Origin: Candidatus Sphingomonas phytovorans
GTDB taxonomy: Bacteria; Pseudomonadota; Alphaproteobacteria; Sphingomonadales; Sphingomonadaceae
Assembly (NCBI GenBank): GCA_029202385.1
Contig: CP119314.1
Span: 4,639,001-4,703,000 of the forward strand
Reading direction: 5' to 3'
Length of the DNA: 64,000 bases
Of this stretch, positions 51,631 through 60,606 are shown one piece after another. A program made the translations under genes and the position numbers. The first letter of the stretch is position 1. The number at the start of each line of letters is the position of its first letter. The notes under the pieces are model-generated. The model did not search any database. It saw only the letters and a list, made by a program, of their open reading frames with translations, and had not been told where the DNA came from.

Positions 51631-52680
51631 ATGAATTCTTATGAGTTCGCGGCTATTCGCGGGGTTCAGGCGGGGCGCGCGTACTATGTGATCATGGTTC
51701 CGCTGCGTTCGCTCGGGCGCCTCCTCTCCTTTGACGAAGAGGAACTTCCACTTCGGCTACGGGCTCAGCGCGAGCTAAACAAAACGCGGATTCCGGCGAT
51801 CACTCGCTATATCAACGAGAATCCTAGCGAATACGTGCTATCGGCCCTTTCCGCGTCGATCGGCGGCGCGTTCAGCTTCGAGCCAGTCCCTGGGCAGCGT
51901 TCAATCGGCACGTTAAGCGTGGACATGCAAGCAACGATCCTAGTCAACGACGGCCAACATCGCCGCGCTGGTATCGTCGAGGCGATCAGGGAGCGCCCGA
52001 CGCTCGGCAATGAGACGATCGCGGTGACACTGTTCCCAGACGAGGGGCTTGAGCGCTCGCAGCAGATGTTCGTTGACCTCAACCAGCACGGCGTCAGACC
52101 CGCACGCTCGTTGAGACTTTTCTTCGACGGCCGCGACGAGGCGGCTCGGCTGACGCGTCAGGTCGCCGCCGCGATTCCGTTGCTCCGCGACATGACCGAT
52201 TTCACGCGGTCGAACCTGCCGGCGGGATCGCGCAAGCTCTTCGCGTTCAGCAACCTCCACACGGCGATCACGACGTTGGTGTCGGACGCGGCGCTGCCGG
52301 CGACCGCCAACGACCCGTCCCTCGTCGTCGAGTTCTGGGAGGCGGTGATCGCCAACATGCCCGATTGGATCGCCGCCGGTAGGCGCGAGGTCAGTTCTGC
52401 AGACTTGAGGCGCGAGACCATCCACGCACACGGCATCGCGCTCGAGGCCATCGCGATTGCGGGTGCGCGCATGATCGTCGAGCGGCCTGACGGGTGGCGC
52501 GCGCCGCTCACTGGCCTGCGTGACATCGATTGGTCGCGCGGCAACACCAGCGACTGGGAGGGGCGCGCGCTAGTCAACGGCCGCATCAACAGGTCGCGCA
52601 CCAGCGTGCTGCTAACGGCCGAGCTCATTTCCCGGGCGCTGGCCAACAAAGACGCTGACGACGCGGACCGGATGGGTTAA
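51631..52680 (+). CDS. dndB: DNA phosphorothioation protein DndB (DGQHR family)
   Basis: A 349-residue protein. The signature DGQHRR lies at residues 107-112 (ILVNDGQHRRAGI), followed by VDLNQHGVRPARSLRLFFD, as in DndB. DndB binds DNA and modulates transcription and frequency of phosphorothioation; it is not needed for the sulfur chemistry. It starts the operon. The gap to dndC is 23 bp. Confidence 0.93.
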   Translation: MNSYEFAAIRGVQAGRAYYVIMVPLRSLGRLLSFDEEELPLRLRAQRELNKTRIPAITRYINENPSEYVLSALSASIGGAFSFEPVPGQRSIGTLSVDMQATILVNDGQHRRAGIVEAIRERPTLGNETIAVTLFPDEGLERSQQMFVDLNQHGVRPARSLRLFFDGRDEAARLTRQVAAAIPLLRDMTDFTRSNLPAGSRKLFAFSNLHTAITTLVSDAALPATANDPSLVVEFWEAVIANMPDWIAAGRREVSSADLRRETIHAHGIALEAIAIAGARMIVERPDGWRAPLTGLRDIDWSRGNTSDWEGRALVNGRINRSRTSVLLTAELISRALANKDADDADRMG

Positions 52681-52703
52681 GATTTCAGATCAAGGCGGGT
52701 CCA

Positions 52704-54209
52704 ATGAAGAACGACAATCGAGAAGACGACAATTCGCGCCTCAGGCGCATCCATGACGACGTCCGCGAGATTTACCTCTCCGACAGCCGCCCCTGGGTCG
52801 TGGGCTACTCTGGCGGCAAGGATTCCACGACGGCTTTGCAGCTGATCTGGGCGGCGATCTCCACGCTCCCGCCCGAGAAGCGATCCAAGACGATATATGT
52901 GATCAGCTCGGACACCCTGGTCGAGACGCCGGTCGTCTCCAACTACATCGACGTATCGCTGAAGCGCATCGCGCAGGCCGCGATCGAGCAGGACATGCCG
53001 GTCGTCACGCACAAGGTCGTACCTGACGTCGACCGCAGCTTCTGGGTGAACCTGATCGGTCGCGGCTATCCGGCTCCGTCACGGCGCTTCCGCTGGTGCA
53101 CCGAGCGGCTGAAGATCGAGCCGGCCAATGACTTCATCCGCAGCCGCGTCGCCGAGTTCGGCGAGGTCGTAATGGTGCTGGGCGTGCGGAGCCAGGAATC
53201 CGCCACCCGCGCCCAGGTCATGTCACTCCACGCCATCGAAGGATCGCGGCTGTCCAAACACTCGTCGCTGCTCAACGCGTTCGTCTACGCGCCGATTGCC
53301 GACTTCTCGACCGACGATGTCTGGACCTACCTGCTTCAGAACCAGTCGCCCTGGGGAAACGACAACCGCGACCTCGTTGCCATGTACCGCAACGCTTCCT
53401 CTGCAGGCGAATGCCCTCTCGTGGTCGACACCTCGACGCCGTCGTGCGGCAACTCGCGGTTTGGCTGCTGGGTCTGCACGGTCGTCGAGCGCGACAAGGC
53501 GATGGAGGCGATGATCGATTCCGGCGAGGAGTGGCTTACCCCGCTCCTCGAGTTCCGCGACAAGCTGTCGGAGACGCAGGATCCCGCGCGCAAGTTGGAG
53601 TTCCGCGACTACCGTCGGCGCACGGGCGGCGTGTCCTTCATCGGCGACACCGACCGCGTGATGCCGGGACCCTACACGATGGATTTCCGGCGCGAGTTGT
53701 TGCGCGGGCTGCTCGAGACGCAGCGTCAGGTAGCCGTCGAGGCACCCGCCGGCGAGGCGCCGATCCTGATCCATCCGCACGAGCTCCACGAGATCCGGCG
53801 GCTGTGGCGCACCGAGCGCGGCGACTGGCAGGATTCGGTACCGCGGATCGTGCGCGAGACGCTCGGCAAGGATGCCGGCTTCGTTGAGCCCGACTGGGTG
53901 TCGGAGGACGCTGTCGCGTTCACGACCGAGGACGGGGAACTTCTGAACGCGATCTGCGCGGAGAACGACGTGCCGACCGAGCTGGTGATGCGCCTGCTCG
54001 ACGTCGAGCGCGCATCGCACGGCCTCAAGCGCCGCCATGCCGTACACACCCGGATCGAGGACGTGTTCAAACTCGACTGGCGCGACCTCGACACCGTCGT
54101 CGCCGAACGCCGGGAGAAGCTGGGCATCGTGCCGGCCTCTACCAACGGTGAGACCGGCGACGACGAGGAGCTTGAGCTTCCGTTTGACGGCGAGGAGGAC
54201 GCCCGATGA
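52704..54209 (+). CDS. dndC: DNA phosphorothioation protein DndC (PAPS reductase-like ATPase)
   Basis: A 501-residue protein that activates the DNA backbone for sulfur insertion. The ATP-pyrophosphatase loop is SGGKDST (residues 36-42). Cysteines at 132 (RFRWCTERLK), 237, 248, 255 and 258 (STPSCGNSRFGCWVCTVVER) fit the iron-sulfur site described for DndC. The long acidic C-terminus ends ELELPFDGEED. The stop overlaps the dndD start (ATGA). Confidence 0.95.
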   Translation: MKNDNREDDNSRLRRIHDDVREIYLSDSRPWVVGYSGGKDSTTALQLIWAAISTLPPEKRSKTIYVISSDTLVETPVVSNYIDVSLKRIAQAAIEQDMPVVTHKVVPDVDRSFWVNLIGRGYPAPSRRFRWCTERLKIEPANDFIRSRVAEFGEVVMVLGVRSQESATRAQVMSLHAIEGSRLSKHSSLLNAFVYAPIADFSTDDVWTYLLQNQSPWGNDNRDLVAMYRNASSAGECPLVVDTSTPSCGNSRFGCWVCTVVERDKAMEAMIDSGEEWLTPLLEFRDKLSETQDPARKLEFRDYRRRTGGVSFIGDTDRVMPGPYTMDFRRELLRGLLETQRQVAVEAPAGEAPILIHPHELHEIRRLWRTERGDWQDSVPRIVRETLGKDAGFVEPDWVSEDAVAFTTEDGELLNAICAENDVPTELVMRLLDVERASHGLKRRHAVHTRIEDVFKLDWRDLDTVVAERREKLGIVPASTNGETGDDEELELPFDGEEDAR

Positions 54210-56212
54210 TCCTCCGCACCATCGAGATTGAGAACTTCGGCCTCTACTCCGGCCGGCAGGTCCTTGACCTGGTCCCGCGTCGCAGTCCCGGGTGCGAGAC
54301 CCCGGTCGTTCTGTTCGGCGGTCGCAACGGCGCTGGCAAGACCACTCTGCTTGAGGCCGTCCGCCTCGCGCTCTACGGTCGGCTCGCGCTCGGTCACCGG
54401 GTCGGCCAGAACGAGTACGAGCAGCACCTGCGGTCGCGCATGCACGTCGGCCCCGGCGGCCGCGTCGCTGGTTCGGCCTCCGTCGGCCTCGAGTTCGACT
54501 ATTCTGAAGGCGGCCGGATCCAGCGCTACCGCGTCGTCCGCCGCTGGTCGCCGAAGGGCGCGAGCGCCGGCGAGGTGCTGCTGCTCGAGAAGGACGGCAA
54601 GCCGGTCGAATCCGTTCCGCGCGAGGAGTGGCACCACTTCCTGCAGGAGCTGATCCCGCCGGGCGTATCGCAGCTGTTCTTTTTCGACGGCGAGAAGATC
54701 GCGGAGATTGCCAACGACGAGGTAGACGAATCGCTGGGCGACGCGGTGCGCGGCCTGCTCGGGATCGAGCTCGTCGGGCGCCTGCGGACCGACCTCGGAC
54801 TGTTCATGGCCCGCCGCGCCAAGTCCGGAGATGCCGTCGCCGCAGCCAAGCTCGAGGAGGTCGTCCGCGAGGAGGAGAGGCTCGGCGCGCGCATCTCCGA
54901 GATGCAGGAAACCGTGGCCGAGCTGGTCTCGCGCCGGGCCGGCCAGGCACGCCTCGCCTCGAACGCTCGCCAACGCTTCGCGGCCGAGGGCGGCGACGCC
55001 GCCAACCAACGTGCCATGCTCGAGGCGGCACGTGACGAGACGCGCCACCAGATCAGCCGCCGCGAGACCGAGCTGCGCGAGCTCGCCGGCGGCCTGCTGC
55101 CCTTCGCCATGGCACCCCGCGTTGGTGAACGGCTAATGAACCTGCTGTCGCGCTCGAACGGTGGGAGCGGCGCGGAGGCGGCGGCGCTGCGCGAGCGCCT
55201 GCTGACGTGGCGCGCGACCGGCCATCCGCCGCGCGCCGCTTTATGGAAGGACGGTCACTGGCGCGATCTCGAGGCATTCCTGATCGCAGCGGCGCTGGCG
55301 CCCGCCAACTTCTCCGACGAGCCGCTTTCGGATCTGGAATCCGGGGAGCGCGCCGCGCTGCTGCATCAGCTGCGCGAGGTCCGCGAGGTCACGGCCGCTA
55401 GGTCCGCGCTGATCGCATCCGAGCTGCACCGTCTCGGCGGGCGCCTGAAGGACGTTGAGGCCAACCTCGTCCGGGCCTCGGGCGAGGGCGCCGGTGTCGT
55501 CCTCGACGAGCTCGTCCTCGCCGAGCAGCAGGTCGGCGCGCTCGACGCCGAGCTGAAGGCGCGGGAGGAGGAGCTGAAGGCGCTCACATATCGCCAGAAG
55601 TCGCTCGGACGCGAGCGCGAGCGTCTTCTCAAGGCGCAGTCCGAGGCGGCGGCGTCCGAGGGACGTGCCGCGCTGGCGGGCCGCATCGGTATCGCGCTCC
55701 AGCAGTACGAGGACCGCTTGCTTGAGACCAAGTTGAGCCGCCTCCAGTCGGAATTCGTACAGCGCTTCAACCACCTCGCCCGCAAGGGCGGGTTCCTGGC
55801 TGACGCGCGCATCGACCGGACGACGTTCGAGACCACGCTGATCGACCGGGACGGCAACGAGATCACTAAGTCGGCGCTCTCCGCTGGCGAGAAGCAGATC
55901 TACGCGATCGCGATGCTGTGGGCGCTCGCCCACACCAGCGGCCGGGCGCTGCCGATGATCATCGACACCCCGCTTGCACGCCTCGATTCCGAGCATCGCG
56001 CCGCGCTAGTCGAGCGGTACTTCCCCGAGGCGAGCCATCAGGTGATAGTGCTCTCAACGGACACCGAGGTCGACGACAGACTGCTGGAGCGGCTCATGCC
56101 GGCGGTCAGCCACACGTACCGGCTGGACTACGACCCGGAGCAGCGGTCGACGACCGCCCGTCCGGGCTACTTCGATGACGAGGAGCGCACCGATGCGGTT
56201 CACCAAGCTTAA
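54206..56212 (+). CDS. dndD: DNA phosphorothioation protein DndD (SMC-like ATPase)
   Basis: A 668-residue ABC/SMC-type ATPase. Walker A is GGRNGAGKTT at residues 38-47; FFFDGEKIAEIANDEVDESL is typical of DndD; coiled-coil regions fill the middle. The signature motif lies in KSALSAGEKQIYAIAMLWAL and Walker B in LPMIIDTPLARLDSEHR. DndD is thought to couple ATP hydrolysis to DNA structure changes during sulfur incorporation with DndC and DndE. Length is normal. Confidence 0.95.
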   Translation: MILRTIEIENFGLYSGRQVLDLVPRRSPGCETPVVLFGGRNGAGKTTLLEAVRLALYGRLALGHRVGQNEYEQHLRSRMHVGPGGRVAGSASVGLEFDYSEGGRIQRYRVVRRWSPKGASAGEVLLLEKDGKPVESVPREEWHHFLQELIPPGVSQLFFFDGEKIAEIANDEVDESLGDAVRGLLGIELVGRLRTDLGLFMARRAKSGDAVAAAKLEEVVREEERLGARISEMQETVAELVSRRAGQARLASNARQRFAAEGGDAANQRAMLEAARDETRHQISRRETELRELAGGLLPFAMAPRVGERLMNLLSRSNGGSGAEAAALRERLLTWRATGHPPRAALWKDGHWRDLEAFLIAAALAPANFSDEPLSDLESGERAALLHQLREVREVTAARSALIASELHRLGGRLKDVEANLVRASGEGAGVVLDELVLAEQQVGALDAELKAREEELKALTYRQKSLGRERERLLKAQSEAAASEGRAALAGRIGIALQQYEDRLLETKLSRLQSEFVQRFNHLARKGGFLADARIDRTTFETTLIDRDGNEITKSALSAGEKQIYAIAMLWALAHTSGRALPMIIDTPLARLDSEHRAALVERYFPEASHQVIVLSTDTEVDDRLLERLMPAVSHTYRLDYDPEQRSTTARPGYFDDEERTDAVHQA

Positions 56213-56564
56213 AATCTCGGCTGACGCCGAGAGCCGCCTCAGGTCGCTCCGCCAGCGCACGGGCATGACGCCCAACCTCCTCTGCCGCATGGCGATCATG
56301 CTGTCGCTGGAGGAGGGACCGGTGGGCGCCGGCACGGCCACCGACGACGGTGGAAACGAGTTCAACGCCTACACGTTAACCGGCGATCACAACGGCCTCA
56401 TCGTCGCAATGCTGCGACTCGTTGAGGAGGAGGCCGAGGGTCGCCGCGTACCCGACGACGAGTTGCTCGCTCGGCTGCGTGCGCACATCCACCGAGGTGT
56501 CGCCACGCTCTCGGTCCGCGCCAAGGGCCCGGGGGACGTAGCGGTACTGGCCGCCGCCGCATGA
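56193..56564 (+). CDS. dndE: DNA phosphorothioation protein DndE
   Basis: A 123-residue protein from ATG 56193 (GAGGAGC upstream), overlapping dndD by 20 bp. It starts MRFTKLKISADAESRLRSLR with RTGMTPNLLCRMAIMLSLEE, the compact helical DndE pattern, and has the EFNAYTLTGDHNGLIVAML block. DndE binds nicked DNA and completes the DndCDE core. The stop overlaps the next start by 4 bp. Confidence 0.92.
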   Translation: MRFTKLKISADAESRLRSLRQRTGMTPNLLCRMAIMLSLEEGPVGAGTATDDGGNEFNAYTLTGDHNGLIVAMLRLVEEEAEGRRVPDDELLARLRAHIHRGVATLSVRAKGPGDVAVLAAAA

Positions 56565-57730
56565 CCGTGGCAGCGGACATGCCGCTCTACCTCGACAACA
56601 ACGCGACCACGCCGACCGACCGGCGCGTTGTGGACGCGATGCTGCCCTACTTCACCGAAGTGTTCGGTAACCCCTCCAGCGTTGAGCACCTTCACGGCAA
56701 CCGCGCGCAAGCCGCCGTCGCGAGAGCCCGTTCCCAAGTGGCCGCACACCTCGGCGCCCGAGACAACGAGATCGTGTTCACGGGCAGTTGCACCGAGGCC
56801 AGCAACATCGCAATTCTCGGTGCTGCGCGCGCGCGTCCGGGCCGGCGTCACCTGATCACTTCGGCCGTCGAGCACCCGGCCGTCCTGGAGCCGTTCCGCC
56901 AACTCGAGCGCGAGGGATTTGAGGTGACGGTCCTTGGGGTTGACGAATTCGGGCAGGTCGATCCGGCCGCGGTCGAGGCGGCGATCCGCGAGGACACCGG
57001 CCTGATCTCGATCATGGGCGCCAACAACGAGGTTGGCACGACACAGCCGATCGGTGCGATCGGCGCACTGTGCGAGCTGCGAGGAATCCTCTTCCACACC
57101 GACCTCGCTCAGGTGCTCGCCCACCGTAAGGTCGACGTCATCGCCGAGCACATCCACCTCGCCAGCGTCTCGGGCCACAAGGCCTATGGCCCGAAGGGCG
57201 TGGGCGCTCTCTACGTCCGTTCGCGATCGCCGCGCGCTCGGTTGGAGCAGACCGTCTGGGGTGGCGGACAGGAGCGCGGCTTGCGCTCGGGCACGCTCGC
57301 CGTGCCCATGATAGTGGGCCTCGGCGAGGCGCTCGCGATCGCCGGTCGCGAGGCTGCGCGGGAAGGCGCTCGCCTCGCCGCCATGTGTGCCGACCTCGCC
57401 GATACGATTGTCAGGACCGTCGACGGAGCCGTTGCCAACGGCCATCCGACCGAGCGTATTCCCGGCAACGTCTCGCTGTCCATCGTCGGCATCGAGCCGC
57501 TGGCGCTGATGCATCGACTCAACCAGGTCGCAAGCTTCTCGGCGTCGAGCGCCTGTGCGACCGACAAGGTTCAGACCAGCCACGTCCTGTTGGCAATGTT
57601 CGGCGACACGCAACGCGCGCGGCAAGCGTTCCGCGTCTCACCGGGCCGTTTCACGACCTCAAAGGAACTGGACGCCTTCGCCGGCGCTCTCGTCGATGTG
57701 GTCGCCGAGCTGCGCCGATTCGCGGCCTGA
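56561..57730 (+). CDS. Cysteine desulfurase of the dnd operon (DndA-like)
   Basis: A 389-residue PLP enzyme that takes sulfur from cysteine and passes it to DndC. The PLP lysine is Lys207 in SVSGHKAYGPKGVG; the persulfide-forming cysteine is Cys332 in SASSACATDKVQTSHVL; the start LYLDNNATTP is canonical for NifS/IscS. It is the fifth gene, after dndE. dndA is often upstream or absent (IscS substitutes), so the order B-C-D-E-A is a useful marker of this lineage. Confidence 0.9.
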   Translation: MTVAADMPLYLDNNATTPTDRRVVDAMLPYFTEVFGNPSSVEHLHGNRAQAAVARARSQVAAHLGARDNEIVFTGSCTEASNIAILGAARARPGRRHLITSAVEHPAVLEPFRQLEREGFEVTVLGVDEFGQVDPAAVEAAIREDTGLISIMGANNEVGTTQPIGAIGALCELRGILFHTDLAQVLAHRKVDVIAEHIHLASVSGHKAYGPKGVGALYVRSRSPRARLEQTVWGGGQERGLRSGTLAVPMIVGLGEALAIAGREAAREGARLAAMCADLADTIVRTVDGAVANGHPTERIPGNVSLSIVGIEPLALMHRLNQVASFSASSACATDKVQTSHVLLAMFGDTQRARQAFRVSPGRFTTSKELDAFAGALVDVVAELRRFAA

Positions 57731-57736
57731 GACGGG

Positions 57737-58432
57737 GTGACCTACCCTGCAGACGAGGTCGAGGAGAAGCTCGTGGATGTTCCCGAGCTATTCCTATTCC
57801 TACGTCGAGCGGTTCCCGACGCGACCGTCGTAACGCACGACAGGGCGTTCATAAACAACATCGCGTTCGCCTTGCAGTATCTAGACCATCTGCTCCAAAC
57901 GATAGCGGCGCCGGACGTCCGCATCACGATCCACAGCCAGACATGCAAGTCGATCGTGATGTGCGGCATGGGAATCGTCGAGGCGATCCTGTGGTTCGGG
58001 GTGAAAAAGGCGGGACAGGCGAACACCTCGTCTTGGCAAGAGAGCAGCAAGCAGACCGGTACGCCCTTCGATAGGTTCGGCAAGCGGCTCAGGATCGACA
58101 GCATTCTAATGGAGGAGGTCAGTCCGCCACAGCACGAGGAGATGACCCTCGATACGCTCATCAAGAAGGTCGAATCCAGAGGATTGCTCGGGCTTTCCGA
58201 CCACAGGGTGTACGGCACACTCAAGGCACTGCGGCAACTGAGGAACAGAGTCCACATTCATGACGTGGGGACTGCGGACGATACCGACTGGTACAAGTTT
58301 ACCGGCCGCGAAGTCGTGATGCTACTGAATTGTCTAAATGCGATTTTCTCCACCAACCTGTTTAACCCGGAACCGCACCATATCGATCTGCTGTCTTTCC
58401 TTGACCCCGTTCGGGTGGAGCGGAAGCGATGA
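57737..58432 (+). CDS. Unknown protein with HEPN-like motif, first gene of the dnd-linked module
   Basis: A 231-residue protein from a GTG 6 bp after the desulfurase stop, overlapping the helicase gene by 4 bp. It is mostly helical. The segment VYGTLKALRQLRNRVHIHDV contains R-x5-H in an R-N-x-x-H context, as in HEPN ribonucleases and related abortive-infection proteins. Other parts (SQTCKSIVMCGMGIVEAILW) are not recognised. No nuclease of PD-ExK or HNH type is visible. It could be the killing component, but this is inference from motif and position only. Confidence 0.6.
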   Translation: MTYPADEVEEKLVDVPELFLFLRRAVPDATVVTHDRAFINNIAFALQYLDHLLQTIAAPDVRITIHSQTCKSIVMCGMGIVEAILWFGVKKAGQANTSSWQESSKQTGTPFDRFGKRLRIDSILMEEVSPPQHEEMTLDTLIKKVESRGLLGLSDHRVYGTLKALRQLRNRVHIHDVGTADDTDWYKFTGREVVMLLNCLNAIFSTNLFNPEPHHIDLLSFLDPVRVERKR

Positions 58433-60360
58433 AGTCGGAGAACGCCCAGCCGCCGAACCTCAAGCGACTTCCGACGCCGCTGCTGCTCGAAACCTCAACC
58501 GACAACATCATTCGATCCTTCTTCGAGCCCGCATTAAGGGCTTCCACTAGTTACGACCGTGGTGTCGGCTACTTCACCTCAGGTTGGCTGCGGCTCGCTT
58601 CAGCTGGCCTCGATGGCTTCGCAGAGAATGGCGGCAAGGCCCGCTTCCTCGTCAGCCCGCACCTCTCAGAGGATGACTGGATCGCGATCCGCGACGGCAG
58701 TGAAGCGAAGAATGATGCAATCCTTCGGGATGCGCTCCTGTCAGTAGTCGAGGAACTTAAGTCACTCGGTGATGACCCGGCGGTTGCAATGCTCGCTGCG
58801 CTGGTCGCCACGGGCACACTGGAATTCAAGATCGCTATGCCCGTTGGTGCGCTGGACGGGGATTTCCACGACAAGTTCGGGGTCTTCCGCGACGACTTGG
58901 GAAACGCGATCGCATTTCATGGTTCGCAGAACGACAGCGAGAAGGCTTACCGGAACTTCGAGGCCATCAGTCTATACTATAGCTGGCTGGGGAGGATCGA
59001 GTCGCAGCGAGTCAATTCGCATAAGGAACGATTCGATCGGCTGTGGAATAATCTCGACGAGAACCTGCGTTCGATCGCTGTTCCGGAGGTGGTCATCAAT
59101 GAGCTCAAACTCATCCACCGTCGTCGACAGGAGCGTAACGGCCCCGGCCACCAAGTTGTCGATGACGCCAGATGGCAGCATCAGACCCAAGCCGTGGACG
59201 CCTTCTGCGCCGCTGGAGCGGGCGTCCTCGAAATGGCGACCGGTACGGGCAAAACGAGAACCGCGCTCAAGATACTAGACCGCCTGCTCCACGAAAGAAG
59301 GGTCACTAGCTGCGTGGTGACCATGTCGGGAACCGACCTGCTGGATCAGTGGTACGAAGAGCTGGCGGCTAGAGACGACCTCGTCATCCACAGGTCCTAC
59401 GGTGGCCATCACGAGGAGCTGTCATTTCTAAACGACCCTGCCGGTGCCGTCCTGCTTGCGTCCCGCCAAGCGCTACCCGCCATAGTGACGCGCATGCCGC
59501 GGACCCTGCCCGCGAACGCGCTGCTGATCTGCGACGAGGTTCACGGCATGGGCTCGGCATCGATGGTGCGCGAGCTGAGCGGCGAACTCGTCCGCTTTCG
59601 CTACCGGCTCGGCCTCAGCGCCACACCCGAGCGCGAATACGATGCTGAGGGAACGGATTTCGTTGAGCGGGAGATCGGTCCGGTCGTGTTCCGGTTCGGC
59701 CTTGAGGAAGCAATCCGGAAGGGTATCCTCTGCGGGTTCGACTATATTGAGCTCGGTTACGAGTTTTCGGACGAGGACAAGGTGGCGGTGCGCGCTGCAA
59801 TCGCCGCCTATCATGCGCGGCGAAAGGCCGGCAGGGACCCGGGAATCGAATCAATGTACCGGGAAATCGCAGCCGTCGGGAAGACGACTCGCAGTAAGCT
59901 GCCGGCATTCACTGACTTCATCAGACGTAGGCCAGAGGTGTTGAAGCGGGCAGTATTGTTCGTGGAGACCTCCGATTTCGGACTGGACGTCCAGCACATC
60001 ATCCTACCCATCGCCCGGAACTACCATACCTACTACGCCGAGGACGATCGTCGGAATCTGGTCCGCTTCGCATCGGGGGAGCTGGAAACGGTCATCACCT
60101 GTCACCGTATCTCCGAGGGCATCGACATTCGTTCAGTGAACGCGATCATCCTCTTCGCTTCCTCCCGGGCCAGGCTCGAAACGGTACAGAGGCTGGGGCG
60201 CTGTCTGCGCAAGGATCCAAGCAATCCCTCGAAGCGCGCTCTGGTTGTCGATTTCATCAGGCACGACGACATCTCGGACGAACCCGATAGCCTTCCGACC
60301 AGCGATCAGGCACGAAGCGCTTGGCTCCGGAAGCTCGCGCGGATCGGTGCAGACAACTAA
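58429..60360 (+). CDS. PLD-like plus SF2 helicase, candidate phosphorothioation-dependent restriction enzyme
   Basis: A 643-residue protein. The N-terminal 200 residues look like a phospholipase-D-type nuclease: His147-x-Lys149 in DGDFHDKFGVFRD, then HGSQNDSEKAYRNFE. A helicase follows with MATGTGKT (269-276), DEVH (369-372), LSATPERE (about 396-403), CHRISEGIDI and LETVQRLGRCLRK. The combination resembles the helicase family repeatedly linked to dnd clusters and called phosphorothioation system restriction enzyme. It would translocate and cut DNA lacking sulfur. ATGA overlap with the upstream gene. Confidence 0.8.
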   Translation: MKSENAQPPNLKRLPTPLLLETSTDNIIRSFFEPALRASTSYDRGVGYFTSGWLRLASAGLDGFAENGGKARFLVSPHLSEDDWIAIRDGSEAKNDAILRDALLSVVEELKSLGDDPAVAMLAALVATGTLEFKIAMPVGALDGDFHDKFGVFRDDLGNAIAFHGSQNDSEKAYRNFEAISLYYSWLGRIESQRVNSHKERFDRLWNNLDENLRSIAVPEVVINELKLIHRRRQERNGPGHQVVDDARWQHQTQAVDAFCAAGAGVLEMATGTGKTRTALKILDRLLHERRVTSCVVTMSGTDLLDQWYEELAARDDLVIHRSYGGHHEELSFLNDPAGAVLLASRQALPAIVTRMPRTLPANALLICDEVHGMGSASMVRELSGELVRFRYRLGLSATPEREYDAEGTDFVEREIGPVVFRFGLEEAIRKGILCGFDYIELGYEFSDEDKVAVRAAIAAYHARRKAGRDPGIESMYREIAAVGKTTRSKLPAFTDFIRRRPEVLKRAVLFVETSDFGLDVQHIILPIARNYHTYYAEDDRRNLVRFASGELETVITCHRISEGIDIRSVNAIILFASSRARLETVQRLGRCLRKDPSNPSKRALVVDFIRHDDISDEPDSLPTSDQARSAWLRKLARIGADN

Positions 60361-60604
60361 GGGAAAGTTCCGCTACACGTGGCGGATGCGCGGGAACCCG
60401 TGCTTGGGGAGGGCCGGGAAAATTCCACTTCATCCTGAAATAGAAGAGGCGGCTACGGCGGTGCTCGACGCCGTGGACCAGCCCGTGGAATTCAAGCGTC
60501 GACTGCTCGCGCTAATCCGTAACGACGCCGAGGACGGTGCGAGCGACGGTGACGTCGCTGGCGTAGTCGCGTCTGCAAACGCGGAATCGGACACGGGGCA
60601 CTGA
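60347..60604 (+). CDS. Small protein of the dnd-linked module
   Basis: An 85-residue protein. The probable start is the GTG at 60347, overlapping the helicase stop by 14 bp; an ATG at 60386 is the alternative. It reads GKFRYTWRMRGNPCLGRAGK then IEEAATAVLDAVDQPVEFKR, a basic N-terminus and a helical acidic C-terminus. I do not recognise it. It ends 2 bp before the ATPase gene, so it is clearly part of the operon; an adaptor role is conceivable. Confidence 0.65.
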   Translation: MQTTKGKFRYTWRMRGNPCLGRAGKIPLHPEIEEAATAVLDAVDQPVEFKRRLLALIRNDAEDGASDGDVAGVVASANAESDTGH

Positions 60605-60606
60605 GC

